DNA of 64,000 nt from an uncultured Clostridia bacterium. Its GTDB lineage: Bacteria; Bacillota; Clostridia; Oscillospirales; Acutalibacteraceae. The position numbers and the translations under genes are program-made. The stretch's first letter is position 1. Each line of letters starts with the position of its first letter. Under the pieces are notes generated by a model that was not told where the DNA came from, searched no databases, and was given only the letters and a program-made list of their open reading frames with translations. The stretch covers positions 1-64,000 of the forward strand of contig CANPXF010000003.1 in assembly GCA_947585745.1 (NCBI GenBank), given 5' to 3'. Below, one piece after another: positions 1 through 8,067 of this stretch.

Positions 1-47
1 CGGCTGCAGGGGGTAAGCCTGTAATAGCCCCTTATAGGGGCTGGTCA

Positions 48-74
48 AACCACCCGTTCAACGGGTGGTTTTGA
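48..74 (+). terminator. Rho-independent terminator of an upstream plus-strand gene
   Basis: A perfect 10-bp stem (AACCACCCGT / ACGGGTGGTT) with a 3-nt loop is followed by a T-rich run. It probably ends transcription of a gene lying before the window. Confidence 0.75.
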
Positions 75-198
75 TTATTTTCGCAAAAGCAAATTCAGTT
101 TTTATAAGAAATTTATCTCGCTCAGAGCTTCTCATTGGTCTTATTTTGAATTGGTGTGATAGATTAATCAACCTATAAAAAATTTTAAGAACATACGA

Positions 199-226
199 AA
201 GCGCACGCACAATGTGCGCACGCCTT
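199..226 (-). terminator. GC-rich hairpin downstream of the LysM gene
   Basis: An imperfect hairpin (8 of 10 pairs, loop AAT) lies 3' of the minus-strand LysM gene. The T run is weak. It resembles the hairpins after pckA (9781) and secF (42385), which are built on the same GCG..GCAC theme. Confidence 0.5.
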
Positions 227-249
227 TTATACATTTATTTTAAGATTTA

Positions 250-558
250 TTAAATATAAAGTCTTGTTCCGGGATAAAGTATATCCGGATTGCACATTCC
301 GTTATTTTTAGCAAGTTTATCAACAGTAGTTCCGAATCTCTGCGCTATCGACCAGAGAGTATCACCGGGACGGGTGACATAAATGTAACCGCTTAATTCT
401 TCTGTATCAACGGGGACAAGAATAGTTTGGCCGACATAGAGGTTGTTCGGGTCGGTAATGTTGTTCATTTCTAAAATTTTTTCAACAGTAGTTCCGAAAA
501 ACTGCGCAATACCGAATAATGTATTGCCTTTTCGTACTGTATAACTTATTGTTTCCAT
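250..558 (-). CDS. Small double-LysM peptidoglycan-binding protein
   Basis: About 102 residues, made almost entirely of two LysM domains (roughly residues 5-48 and 55-100). Each shows the pattern YTVRKGNTLFGIAQFFGTTV / YVTRPGDTLWSIAQRFGTTV and ends in an NxxxPDxLYxGTxL-type turn. LysM binds the glycan strands of peptidoglycan. There is no signal peptide, so export would have to be non-classical, or the protein acts at the forming spore cortex or coat as some clostridial LysM miniproteins do. The start is the ATG at 558, because GGAGGAG lies 5 nt upstream. An in-frame TTG at 576 would place that ribosome site inside the gene. It is a single gene, divergent from the pullulanases. Confidence 0.85.
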   Translation of the reverse strand: METISYTVRKGNTLFGIAQFFGTTVEKILEMNNITDPNNLYVGQTILVPVDTEELSGYIYVTRPGDTLWSIAQRFGTTVDKLAKNNGMCNPDILYPGTRLYI

Positions 559-679
559 ATTTTCTCCTCCGTTCAATATAGCTTATGTAGCAGTCAGAGA
601 AAAGTGTATAAAATTTCTATGGTTAAAATGCACATAAAACAAGCTGTATTTTCTACACATTGTATGCTCGTCACTTTCT

Positions 680-704
680 ATATATTTCTATAATAGAAAT
701 ATAT
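680..704. promoter_or_regulatory. Palindrome over a -10 box upstream of the pullulanase operon
   Basis: Two exact 11-bp arms (ATATATTTCTA / TAGAAATATAT) are separated by 3 nt. A TATAAT hexamer (689-694) sits at the centre, with no recognisable -35 box 15-19 bp upstream. This layout suggests an operator for a dimeric regulator controlling the two pullulanase genes. It is AT-rich, so a chance palindrome is possible. Confidence 0.4.
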
Positions 705-760
705 ATTATTCATAATTTGGTACAATAATTAAGATAAAATAGGTATGTTCGGAGATAAAA

Positions 761-3562
761 ATGAAACTGAAACGCATTTTTTCCATCCTTTTAATCTTAA
801 TAATAATGCCTTTGAGTTTTTTGTCGGCATTAACTGTTTCTGCCGTTAAGAATTACGAGTTGTACGCCGATAAACTCGACAAAACAACATTTGACGGACA
901 ACTTGGCGCAATATACAGTAAAAAAGTTACCATTTTCAGAGTTTGGTCGCCTGTCTCCGATATGGTTAGGGTGAAGTTCTACAAATCAGGTACGGCGAAA
1001 AAATATTCTAAAATTACGAATATGACTTTGAATAAACGCACGGGCGTATGGGCTGTCCACGTTCGCGGGGATTTGAAGAACGTATATTATACATTTGAAA
1101 TTACAAGGAACGGCAAAACCTTTGAAACAACCGATATATACGCTAAAGCCTGCGGTGTAAACGGAAAACGAAGTATGATTGTTGACCTTTCCTCGACCAA
1201 TCCGGAGGGCTGGGAGAACGATAAGCATATCACAGTCGACAAACAGACTGACGCGAGGATATGGGAGGTACAGATAAGCGATTTTTCTTCTTCCGCTTCA
1301 AGCGGTGTTTCAAGGGAAAACAGAGGAAAATACCTTGCGTTTACCGAAAAAGGCACAACTGTAAATTCCGTTTCGGGAGCGGCGTCTACCTGTGTTGACT
1401 ACCTGAAACAACTTGGTGTAAATTTTGTGCAGATAAACCCGTTTTATGATTTTGGCTCTGTTGATGAAACAGATAAATCGGGAAAAGACAATGTTTATAA
1501 CTGGGGCTACGACCCTGTAAACTACAACTGTCCCGAGGGCTCCTACAGTTCTAACCCGTACAAAGGAGCTGTAAGGATAAAAGAGTGCAAACAAATGATA
1601 CAGGCGCTTCATAACGCGGGAATCGGCGTAATAATGGACGTTGTGTATAATCATACCCTCGAATGGGAAAATTCAGCTTTTAATTTAACAGTACCCGATT
1701 ATTATTACAGGATAAATCCCGACGGTACGTTTTCTAACGGTTCGGGTTGCGGAAACGATACTGCGTCCGAACACAAAATGTTCAGGAAATTTATGATTGA
1801 TTCCGTAACATATTGGGCTAGCGAATATCACATTGACGGTTTCCGTTTTGATTTAATGGGACTTCACGATGTTGAAACTATGAACGCGATAAGAACCTCT
1901 TTGGATAAGCTTGAAGACGGTGAAAAGCTGATTATGTATGGTGAGGCTTGGAACCTTTCCACTACTGCCGAAAGCGGAACGGTTTTAGCAAATCAAGATA
2001 ATATCAGCAAATTAAGCTCCCGTATAGGCGCGTTTGACGATACATACCGCGACGCTGTCAAGGGAAGTACGTCAGGCTCTGATTTTGGATTTATCCAGTC
2101 GGGAGAGGGCAGAGCGAATTTAAAGATTGGTATAGCGGGTCAATCAGATGAAAGTACAGGCTGGGCAAAATCCCCCTCGCAATGCGTTACCTATGCTTCC
2201 TGCCACGATAACCTCACGTTATGGGATAAGCTTGTTAAGTCGGTAAAGGGCGATAAATCCAAGTATAACAAGCGTTATGAGGATTTAGTCACTATGAACA
2301 AGCTTGCGGGAGCCGTTACATACACATCACAGGGTATCAGCTTTATGCTTGCGGGCGAAGAACTCTGCCGTACTAAAAACGGAGATGAAAACAGTTATAA
2401 ATCCGGTATAAAGCTTAATCAGATTGACTGGAATAATCTTTATACCTACGGTGATGTTTCCGATTATTACAAGGGTTTAATTGAAATTCGTAAAAATATT
2501 TCCGCTTTTACGGATTCGTCAGCAGAAACCGCGAACAGCATTAAATTCTTACCCGATATGCCCGAGGGCGTCATAGCTTATACCGTAAGCGATTCCGTAT
2601 ATAAAAAGGTTGCCGTAATTTTTAACAGCAGTGACAGTCAGCAATCAATTCCTGTTGACGGCAGTTTTGTTCAGCTTGCGAACGAAACCGTTGCGGGAAT
2701 GGAAAGTCTGGCTATTGTAAGCGGAAAGGTTTCAGTCAGCCCGAAATCCGTTGCAATTTTAGTTGACAGAGAGAGTTATAACAATTCTTCAAAGCACGGT
2801 AAAAACGGTAAGGTTATTGTTCGTTATTATAACGGAAATGATATTTTTAAAAGCTATGCCGTAAACGGTAAAATTGGCTCTGATTTTGATATACAGCCGA
2901 TAAACTCTGTTTTAATGGATTACAATATCAGGAAAACAGAGGGTTCTTCGGGCAGTTTCAGTGATTCCGTTCGTTATTGTGATTTTCATTGTGAAAAATA
3001 TAACGGCTCTTATTCAAGTGTCACCTTTAATTTTATAGATGATGCAACTGAGAAAAATATAACGGATTCCCTCGTTATGACTAACCGAAACGGACAGCCG
3101 TACACAACCCTTGAAATTCCGTCTGTTGACGGTTACAGCCTTAATCTTGATAAGCTTCCCAAAAACGGTTGCGGTATATTTTCAGACAAAAATATAAATG
3201 TAAATTACAGATACACAAAAAATTCTTCGGAGGATAAAACCTGTAGCGTCAACATAATTTATATGTCGTCCGACGGAAAAATTCTCGGAACCGATACGTT
3301 GTCGGGCGATAACGGCGCGGATTATAAAACGACAACTATAGATTTTGAAAACTATGAGCTTTCAAAAATTCCCGATAACAGTAAGGGTGTGTATACCGAC
3401 GCACAGCAAAATGTTATTTATATTTATAATCCCGTTTCATTCGCCTCATATCTTCCTATGATTTTAATAATAATACTGCTTATTGTTGGAGTAGCTTTTT
3501 GTTCATTTATTTACTATAAACGCCGAAAATCTTTTCTTATGAAAAGTATTGATATTTCATAA
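761..3562 (+). CDS. Membrane-anchored type I pullulanase (GH13)
   Basis: An extracellular debranching enzyme that hydrolyses alpha-1,6 links of pullulan and starch. It has a signal peptide (1-28) and a CBM48-like N domain (about 45-130). The GH13 barrel carries the type I pullulanase signature YNWGYDP (246-252) and DVVYNHT (293-299). The nucleophile is D364 in GFRFDLMG, the acid/base E395 in YGEAW and the stabiliser D483 in SCHDN, so all three catalytic acids are present. Three MucBP-like beta-grasp repeats follow (about 682-740, 752-818, 827-890), then one membrane helix (895-919) and a short basic tail. It therefore appears tethered to the membrane by its C terminus, with no dockerin. GGAG 8 nt upstream supports the start. 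It is followed after 46 nt by a paralogue. Confidence 0.92.
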   Translation: MKLKRIFSILLILIIMPLSFLSALTVSAVKNYELYADKLDKTTFDGQLGAIYSKKVTIFRVWSPVSDMVRVKFYKSGTAKKYSKITNMTLNKRTGVWAVHVRGDLKNVYYTFEITRNGKTFETTDIYAKACGVNGKRSMIVDLSSTNPEGWENDKHITVDKQTDARIWEVQISDFSSSASSGVSRENRGKYLAFTEKGTTVNSVSGAASTCVDYLKQLGVNFVQINPFYDFGSVDETDKSGKDNVYNWGYDPVNYNCPEGSYSSNPYKGAVRIKECKQMIQALHNAGIGVIMDVVYNHTLEWENSAFNLTVPDYYYRINPDGTFSNGSGCGNDTASEHKMFRKFMIDSVTYWASEYHIDGFRFDLMGLHDVETMNAIRTSLDKLEDGEKLIMYGEAWNLSTTAESGTVLANQDNISKLSSRIGAFDDTYRDAVKGSTSGSDFGFIQSGEGRANLKIGIAGQSDESTGWAKSPSQCVTYASCHDNLTLWDKLVKSVKGDKSKYNKRYEDLVTMNKLAGAVTYTSQGISFMLAGEELCRTKNGDENSYKSGIKLNQIDWNNLYTYGDVSDYYKGLIEIRKNISAFTDSSAETANSIKFLPDMPEGVIAYTVSDSVYKKVAVIFNSSDSQQSIPVDGSFVQLANETVAGMESLAIVSGKVSVSPKSVAILVDRESYNNSSKHGKNGKVIVRYYNGNDIFKSYAVNGKIGSDFDIQPINSVLMDYNIRKTEGSSGSFSDSVRYCDFHCEKYNGSYSSVTFNFIDDATEKNITDSLVMTNRNGQPYTTLEIPSVDGYSLNLDKLPKNGCGIFSDKNINVNYRYTKNSSEDKTCSVNIIYMSSDGKILGTDTLSGDNGADYKTTTIDFENYELSKIPDNSKGVYTDAQQNVIYIYNPVSFASYLPMILIIILLIVGVAFCSFIYYKRRKSFLMKSIDIS

Positions 3563-3572
3563 AGTAAATTAT

Positions 3573-3590
3573 ACCTGTTTATCAGGTTTT
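3573..3590 (+). other. Short intercistronic hairpin between pullulanase genes
   Basis: ACCTG/CAGGT arms with a 5-nt loop and four T sit just before the AAAGGAGG ribosome site of the next gene. The stem is too short for an efficient terminator. It could give partial attenuation or mark a processing point. Confidence 0.35.
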
Positions 3591-3608
3591 TAAAGGAGGA
3601 AACATAAT

Positions 3609-6600
3609 ATGGCAAAGAAAATTTTGTCCACATTACTATGCGTTGTGCTTATGGCGTCATCATTTGTAATGGCTAACGCCGCAACTACTGCTAAAAGCTC
3701 TACAGGCGATACAGCTTATGCTACCGCCGCGCGTGAGCTTGATAAAGCGTACGGCTATAATGAAAACGACCTCGGCGCAACCTATTCAAAGGAGTCCACA
3801 ACCTTCAAGGTATGGGCGCCTACGGCAACAGAAATCAGCGTAAACCTTTACGCTACAGGAAGTGACAGCGAAAAGGGCGCTGAGGACCTCGGTACAACTA
3901 AGCTCGAAAAGGTTTATTCAACTCCCGGGGATGAATCAACCTTTACGGGAGTTTGGTCTGTTAAGATTGACGGTGATTTAAAGAATAAGTATTATACTTA
4001 CACAATTACCGCAAAGAATGTAACAGGCGCAAAAACAACAACAAACGAAACCGCTGACGTTTATTCTGTAGCGACAGGTGTAAACGGAAAGCGTTCTATG
4101 ATTTGTGACTTAAACGATACTGACCCCGACGGTTGGGATAAGGATACCCACGTTCTTCGTGACAAAAACACACAGAACTCAGTTTGGGAGGTTCACGTTA
4201 AGGATTTCTCCTATGATGAAAATTCGGGAGTATCAGACGCTAACCGCGGAAAGTACCTCGCCTTCACAGAAAAGGGAACAACATTAAACAAAGAGGGAAA
4301 AATTGCGACCTGCATTGATTACCTTAAGGAATTAGGTATCACAACAGTCCAGATTAACCCGTTCTATGATTACGGTTCTGTTGATGAATCAGGTAATGAT
4401 TCACAGTTTAACTGGGGCTATGACCCTGTAAACTACAACGTACCCGAGGGTTCATATTCTTCAAACCCGTATGACGGTAATGTTCGTATCAAAGAATGTA
4501 AGCAGATGATTCAAGCTCTCCACAATGCAGGTATCGCAGTTGTTATGGATGTTGTTTACAATCACACATTCTCGGCTGATTCCTGCTTTGAGCATACAGT
4601 TCCTAACTATTATTATCGTATGACAGCCACAGGCGCGTATTCAAATGGTTCGGGTTGCGGAAACGAAACTGCGTCCGAAAACTTAATGTACAGAAATTAT
4701 ATGATTCAATCCTGTCTGTATTGGGTGAATGAGTACCACGTTGACGGCTTCCGTTTTGACCTTATGGGACTTCACGATACAGAAACAATGAATCTTATCC
4801 GCGAGGCTCTTGATAAGGTTGACCCCCGCATTACAACATGGGGCGAGGGCTGGACAGGCGGTTCGGGTACATATCCCGCAACAACCTGCACAGGTGAAAC
4901 ATTTAAACAGGCGATTCAGGCTAATGCTTCCGAATTAAACGAAAGAGTAGCTTTCTTTAACGACGGTATCCGCGACGGTCTTAAGGGCGGTGTATTCCAA
5001 AAAACCAACACTGGTTGGATTCAGGGAACAACAGGCTCATATCAGGCTGTTGTTTACGGTATTTTAGCTAATACGAAGAGCGGTAACTGGCACGCAAAAC
5101 AGCCGTCGCAGTGCGTTACATATGCTTCCTGCCACGATAACCAGACGCTTTGGGACAGACTTGCCGACTCACAGCTTCTCACAGATTATTTCCGCGCGCG
5201 TCACTCAACTCTTGTAGCCGAAAACAAGATGACAGGCGGTATGCTCGCAATGTCACAGGGTATAACATTTATGCTCGCCGGCGAGGAAATGGGACGTTCA
5301 AAGGACAACGATGAAAACAGTTATTCATCTTCCGCTACGGAGAATATGATTGACTGGTCGCTTGCAAAATCAAACGCGGACATCGTTTCATATTATAAGG
5401 GTATGCTTAATATACGCAAGCATTTTTCACCTTTGACAGATAACACTAACGCGTCAGCCGATAATTATTTGCTTTATTCAGGCTCTAAGAATCCGACTAC
5501 AACATACGCAGGCGTTTGGACTAATAATACAGAAGGCGAGTGGAATAAACTTGCTGTTATCGCCAATTCTTCAAAAAATCCTGCTGAATATACTCTTGAT
5601 GAAGTAAGCGGAGTAAAAGATTGGGTTATAATTGCAGACGACCAGCAGGCAGGCGTAAAACAGCTTAGCGCAAACGGCAATGTATTTAAACTTCCGGCAA
5701 TGTCAATGATAGTTGCTGTTGATAAAGCAAGCTTTAACAAGGTTGCGTTAAAGTCTGACCAAGGCTCTGTTAAGGTTAAAGCGGTTAATGCCGTAACAGG
5801 TGATGTTATTGATTCTTATACCGTTACAGGCACAATCGGTTCAAAATACTCTGTAGCTATTCCGACAAGCGTTGATAGTTCATATGAGCTTTCAGGTACT
5901 GAGGGTGATATGGACGGCACATTTAAAGAGGCCGACCAGAATGTAATCCTTAACTTTAACTATTATGTTCCCGATTCGGTAAAGGCTGATGTTAACGGCG
6001 ACAAAAAAGTAAATATTAATGACGCAACATTTGTTCAGAGAGCTGTTGCTAAAACCATTCAGTTAACAAATGAGCAGGAAAAGCTTGCTGATGTTACAAT
6101 GGATGGTACCGTAAATATCAGCGATGTTACAATGATTCAGAAGTATCTTGCTAAAATGAGCGTTGGTACAGGTTCGGTTACCGTTAACTATTATAAGAGC
6201 GGTACAACGGATAAGGTTTCAAACTCAGTTACATATACAGGCAGAGTTGGAGAAACCTATAAGGCAAAGAGAGGAGTAGCGCTCGGCTATGCTCTCGATG
6301 AAACAAATCTTCCCAAGGAAGAAGTAACCGTTCCGTTTGGAAATACTGAAATTAATTATTATTACAATCCGGGATCTGCTGACGTAAATATTCACGTAAA
6401 GCACAGCGGAGAAGGTACTTGGGATCCTACGCTTTGGGTTTGGGGCGCTAAAAACGGCGCTGATTCAGCAAGCCAGTACACTACAAATAAATCTTGGCCG
6501 GGAGATACTTTGACTTCAAAGGACAGCAAAGGCTGGTACACAATGAGCTTTACAGCTTCCAGCAGCGACGACTCCTATAACCTTATCGTTTCAAACAACG

Positions 6601-6746
6601 GTACTCCGCAGTCACCCGATTGCAAGGGCTTTGTGCAAAATGACCTTTGGGTTGTAATTGATGACAGCAAGGACGGAGCAAACTTAATTATCTTCGACGT
6701 AAATCCTGATGATAATCCCGACGCAAAGCCAATTTATGAAACCTAA
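3609..6746 (+). CDS. Secreted type I pullulanase with dockerin and starch-binding domain
   Basis: A paralogue of the preceding gene with a different attachment mode. It has a signal peptide (1-24), a CBM48-like domain (about 48-150), and a GH13 barrel with FNWGYDP (267-273), DVVYNHT (314-320), D384, E413 in WGEGW and D510 in SCHDN. A MucBP-like domain (713-786) is followed by a type I dockerin (793-850) with two calcium loops, DVNGDKKVNIND and DVTMDGTVNISD. A second MucBP-like domain (855-919) and a starch-binding domain (925-1032; LWVWG, WPGD, DLWVVID, CBM41- or CBM26-like) complete it. The dockerin should dock it onto a cohesin scaffold, as for the dockerin-bearing amylases of the R. bromii amylosome. 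No cohesin gene is in this window. AAAGGAGG precedes the start. Confidence 0.93.
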   Translation: MAKKILSTLLCVVLMASSFVMANAATTAKSSTGDTAYATAARELDKAYGYNENDLGATYSKESTTFKVWAPTATEISVNLYATGSDSEKGAEDLGTTKLEKVYSTPGDESTFTGVWSVKIDGDLKNKYYTYTITAKNVTGAKTTTNETADVYSVATGVNGKRSMICDLNDTDPDGWDKDTHVLRDKNTQNSVWEVHVKDFSYDENSGVSDANRGKYLAFTEKGTTLNKEGKIATCIDYLKELGITTVQINPFYDYGSVDESGNDSQFNWGYDPVNYNVPEGSYSSNPYDGNVRIKECKQMIQALHNAGIAVVMDVVYNHTFSADSCFEHTVPNYYYRMTATGAYSNGSGCGNETASENLMYRNYMIQSCLYWVNEYHVDGFRFDLMGLHDTETMNLIREALDKVDPRITTWGEGWTGGSGTYPATTCTGETFKQAIQANASELNERVAFFNDGIRDGLKGGVFQKTNTGWIQGTTGSYQAVVYGILANTKSGNWHAKQPSQCVTYASCHDNQTLWDRLADSQLLTDYFRARHSTLVAENKMTGGMLAMSQGITFMLAGEEMGRSKDNDENSYSSSATENMIDWSLAKSNADIVSYYKGMLNIRKHFSPLTDNTNASADNYLLYSGSKNPTTTYAGVWTNNTEGEWNKLAVIANSSKNPAEYTLDEVSGVKDWVIIADDQQAGVKQLSANGNVFKLPAMSMIVAVDKASFNKVALKSDQGSVKVKAVNAVTGDVIDSYTVTGTIGSKYSVAIPTSVDSSYELSGTEGDMDGTFKEADQNVILNFNYYVPDSVKADVNGDKKVNINDATFVQRAVAKTIQLTNEQEKLADVTMDGTVNISDVTMIQKYLAKMSVGTGSVTVNYYKSGTTDKVSNSVTYTGRVGETYKAKRGVALGYALDETNLPKEEVTVPFGNTEINYYYNPGSADVNIHVKHSGEGTWDPTLWVWGAKNGADSASQYTTNKSWPGDTLTSKDSKGWYTMSFTASSSDDSYNLIVSNNGTPQSPDCKGFVQNDLWVVIDDSKDGANLIIFDVNPDDNPDAKPIYET

Positions 6747-6752
6747 TAATAA

Positions 6753-6786
6753 AACCTGTCAGGATATTTCCTGACAGGTTTTTTCT
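6753..6786 (+). terminator. Terminator of the pullulanase operon
   Basis: A perfect 12-bp stem (AACCTGTCAGGA / TCCTGACAGGTT), a 4-nt loop and a TTTTTT tract begin 6 nt after the stop codon. Confidence 0.93.
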
Positions 6787-6799
6787 TTAGCCTTTATTT

Positions 6800-6851
6800 A
6801 AAAAATATCGGGAATACAGCTTTATTTAATCAAAGCCAGTATTCCCGATAT
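6800..6851 (-). terminator. Terminator of the small acidic-protein gene (minus strand)
   Basis: 13-bp arms (ATATCGGGAATAC / GTATTCCCGATAT) are separated by 21 nt. Read on the minus strand, a T-rich run follows the stem. It faces the pullulanase terminator, so the two converging genes are insulated. Confidence 0.75.
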
Positions 6852-6864
6852 TAAATATTAAAAA

Positions 6865-7242
6865 TCATTCAAATTCACCGTAAAAATCAAAATCCTCAAA
6901 AACGTCTGTAAGTAAATCCGCTGCTTCATCTCTGATTTCACTTTCGTCTTTGTTTCTGTCAAGCTCCTGAATAAACAGATTGATACTTCCGAATAAATCG
7001 GTAAAGAGGATTTCAGCTATATCCTCTTTTGTTATTTCAGGATTACTGTCATAGAGAACCTTGGCAGTCTGCACCATAATGTACTGCATTGTGCTTTCAA
7101 TAGCCTCCAAATCAGCTTCTTCACAGCATACGCCCGCATTAATATCTCCGTTTTGGTCGCAGTGACCGTACATAAAAAGCTCGCCTGATTTTAATTTTGT
7201 TTCCTCAATATCATTGATTTTTTTAGTTAAATCTGAAGCCAT
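6865..7242 (-). CDS. Small acidic protein of unknown function
   Basis: 125 residues, strongly acidic, predicted alpha-helical and cytoplasmic, with no signal or membrane segment. A central Cys pair (GVCCEEAD, about residues 37-44) and a very acidic C-terminal half (DAADLLTDVFEDFDFYGEFE-like) are the only marks. GAAAGGG before the ATG supports the start. It has its own terminator and is probably monocistronic. I do not recognise the family. The length, good ribosome site and lack of a competing frame make it a real gene, but no function can be assigned. Confidence 0.7.
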   Translation of the reverse strand: MASDLTKKINDIEETKLKSGELFMYGHCDQNGDINAGVCCEEADLEAIESTMQYIMVQTAKVLYDSNPEITKEDIAEILFTDLFGSINLFIQELDRNKDESEIRDEAADLLTDVFEDFDFYGEFE

Positions 7243-7325
7243 AATAACGCACCCTTTCTAATTGATAATCTAATTTTATCATATATTTTTTTAAATTAAA
7301 AGGTATAATATTTAATATTTGTCCA

Positions 7326-7499
7326 TTATTTTTGAAAATAACCTAAAAAATTGTCAATATTATTAAAAACAATAAAATAAACGCTGACAGCCGTCATAAA
7401 AATCAACATAAGTATAAACAACACAATGAATCTTATTCGTTTTATTTTCTGCTTTTTAAGGCTTTTATAAATTTCTTCTTTACTTCTTTTTTTATCCAT
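7326..7499 (-). CDS. 57-residue single-pass membrane protein
   Basis: A short gene reading MDKKRSKEEIYKSLKK... and ending ...NIDNFLGYFQK. It has a basic N-terminal 25 residues followed by one hydrophobic helix (about 24-46). Its ATG overlaps the stop of the upstream zinc-ribbon gene (TAATG), a classic sign of translational coupling. Both products carry a membrane segment, so they may work together in the membrane. I do not recognise a family. The coupling and the orderly N-in topology (positive-inside rule) argue that it is genuine. Confidence 0.65.
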   Translation of the reverse strand: MDKKRSKEEIYKSLKKQKIKRIRFIVLFILMLIFMTAVSVYFIVFNNIDNFLGYFQK

Positions 7500-7765
7500 T
7501 ACTTACCGTACCACACTATAAATGAAATTATAAAATATAGAATAAAAATAAACGCGCAAAATGAAACGCCGAATATAATAAAATCGAGTATTATTTTACC
7601 CGTACTTCGCTTTTCTGTCAAATTGGGTTTAAGGTTATCATTAAAATTATCGGTTGCTTGCTTTGTTAAAATTTCTTCATTACAAAGAGGACAGGTGCAT
7701 TTTTCCGATTTTTCGTCAGTATCAAATATATAACCGCATTTGGTGCATTTAGCATTGTATTCCAT
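7499..7765 (-). CDS. Zinc-ribbon membrane protein
   Basis: 88 residues. The N-terminal zinc ribbon has paired cysteines (CTKCG at about 7-11 and CPLCN at about 25-29). It is joined by a polar linker to a single C-terminal membrane helix (about 58-85). A cytosolic metal-binding head on a membrane anchor is common among uncharacterised Firmicutes proteins. GAGG upstream supports the ATG. Its stop codon overlaps the start of the 57-residue membrane protein, so the two form a coupled pair. Function unknown. Confidence 0.72.
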   Translation of the reverse strand: MEYNAKCTKCGYIFDTDEKSEKCTCPLCNEEILTKQATDNFNDNLKPNLTEKRSTGKIILDFIIFGVSFCAFIFILYFIISFIVWYGK

Positions 7766-8067
7766 AATTACCTCGCAAATCTTTATATCTATATAATATA
7801 ATATTTTGACAAAAAATTAAAGGGCAAAAAGAAAATTTACAGAAATGTTATTTTATGAATTATATAGTTATAAAATATTTAAATATGAAAGCTGAAAACC
7901 GTGTTTTTTTAGCTATTTTATAGATTTTTTGCAAGTTGAGGATTTTAACTCTGCATTTACTTGACTTTATGTCGGTTTAGTATTAAAATATATAAAAATT
8001 GTTTAGTATCGCTAACCGTGTTTTGGCTTATACTTAAATGGTAATTTTTAAAGAAGGAGTAGATTTT
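7766..8067. other. AT-rich divergent intergenic region before pckA
   Basis: About 300 bp between the minus-strand zinc-ribbon gene and pckA. It holds the pckA promoter and a leader of about 70 nt. The decamer ACCGTGTTTT occurs twice (around 7898 and 8017) and may be a regulator half-site. No gene is seen. Confidence 0.45.
7961..7989 (+). promoter_or_regulatory. pckA promoter
   Basis: -35 TTGACT (7961-7966), 17-bp spacer, -10 TAAAAT (7984-7989). The predicted transcript starts near 7996 and has a ~70-nt leader. Confidence 0.7.

Larger units (their letters stand above)
1..249. other. Window edge and leading intergenic stretch
   Basis: No convincing gene is seen here. The first ~30 bases could be the 3' tail of an upstream plus-strand gene, but no frame can be established. 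A short hairpin (27-43, arms AGCCCC/GGGGCT) is followed by a stronger one at 48-70. The stretch 75-195 is AT-rich with nothing recognisable. Confidence 0.5.

Noticed and set aside
1..250. Possible tRNA or rRNA remnant in the opening stretch
   Set aside because: The two hairpins do not form a cloverleaf, and no conserved tRNA or rRNA segment was found. No tRNA was recognised elsewhere in the window by eye, though a covariance search was not possible.
761..6746. Cohesin or scaffoldin gene in the pullulanase region
   Set aside because: The repeats beside the catalytic domains are MucBP-like beta-grasp domains, not cohesins; no cohesin was found in the window.
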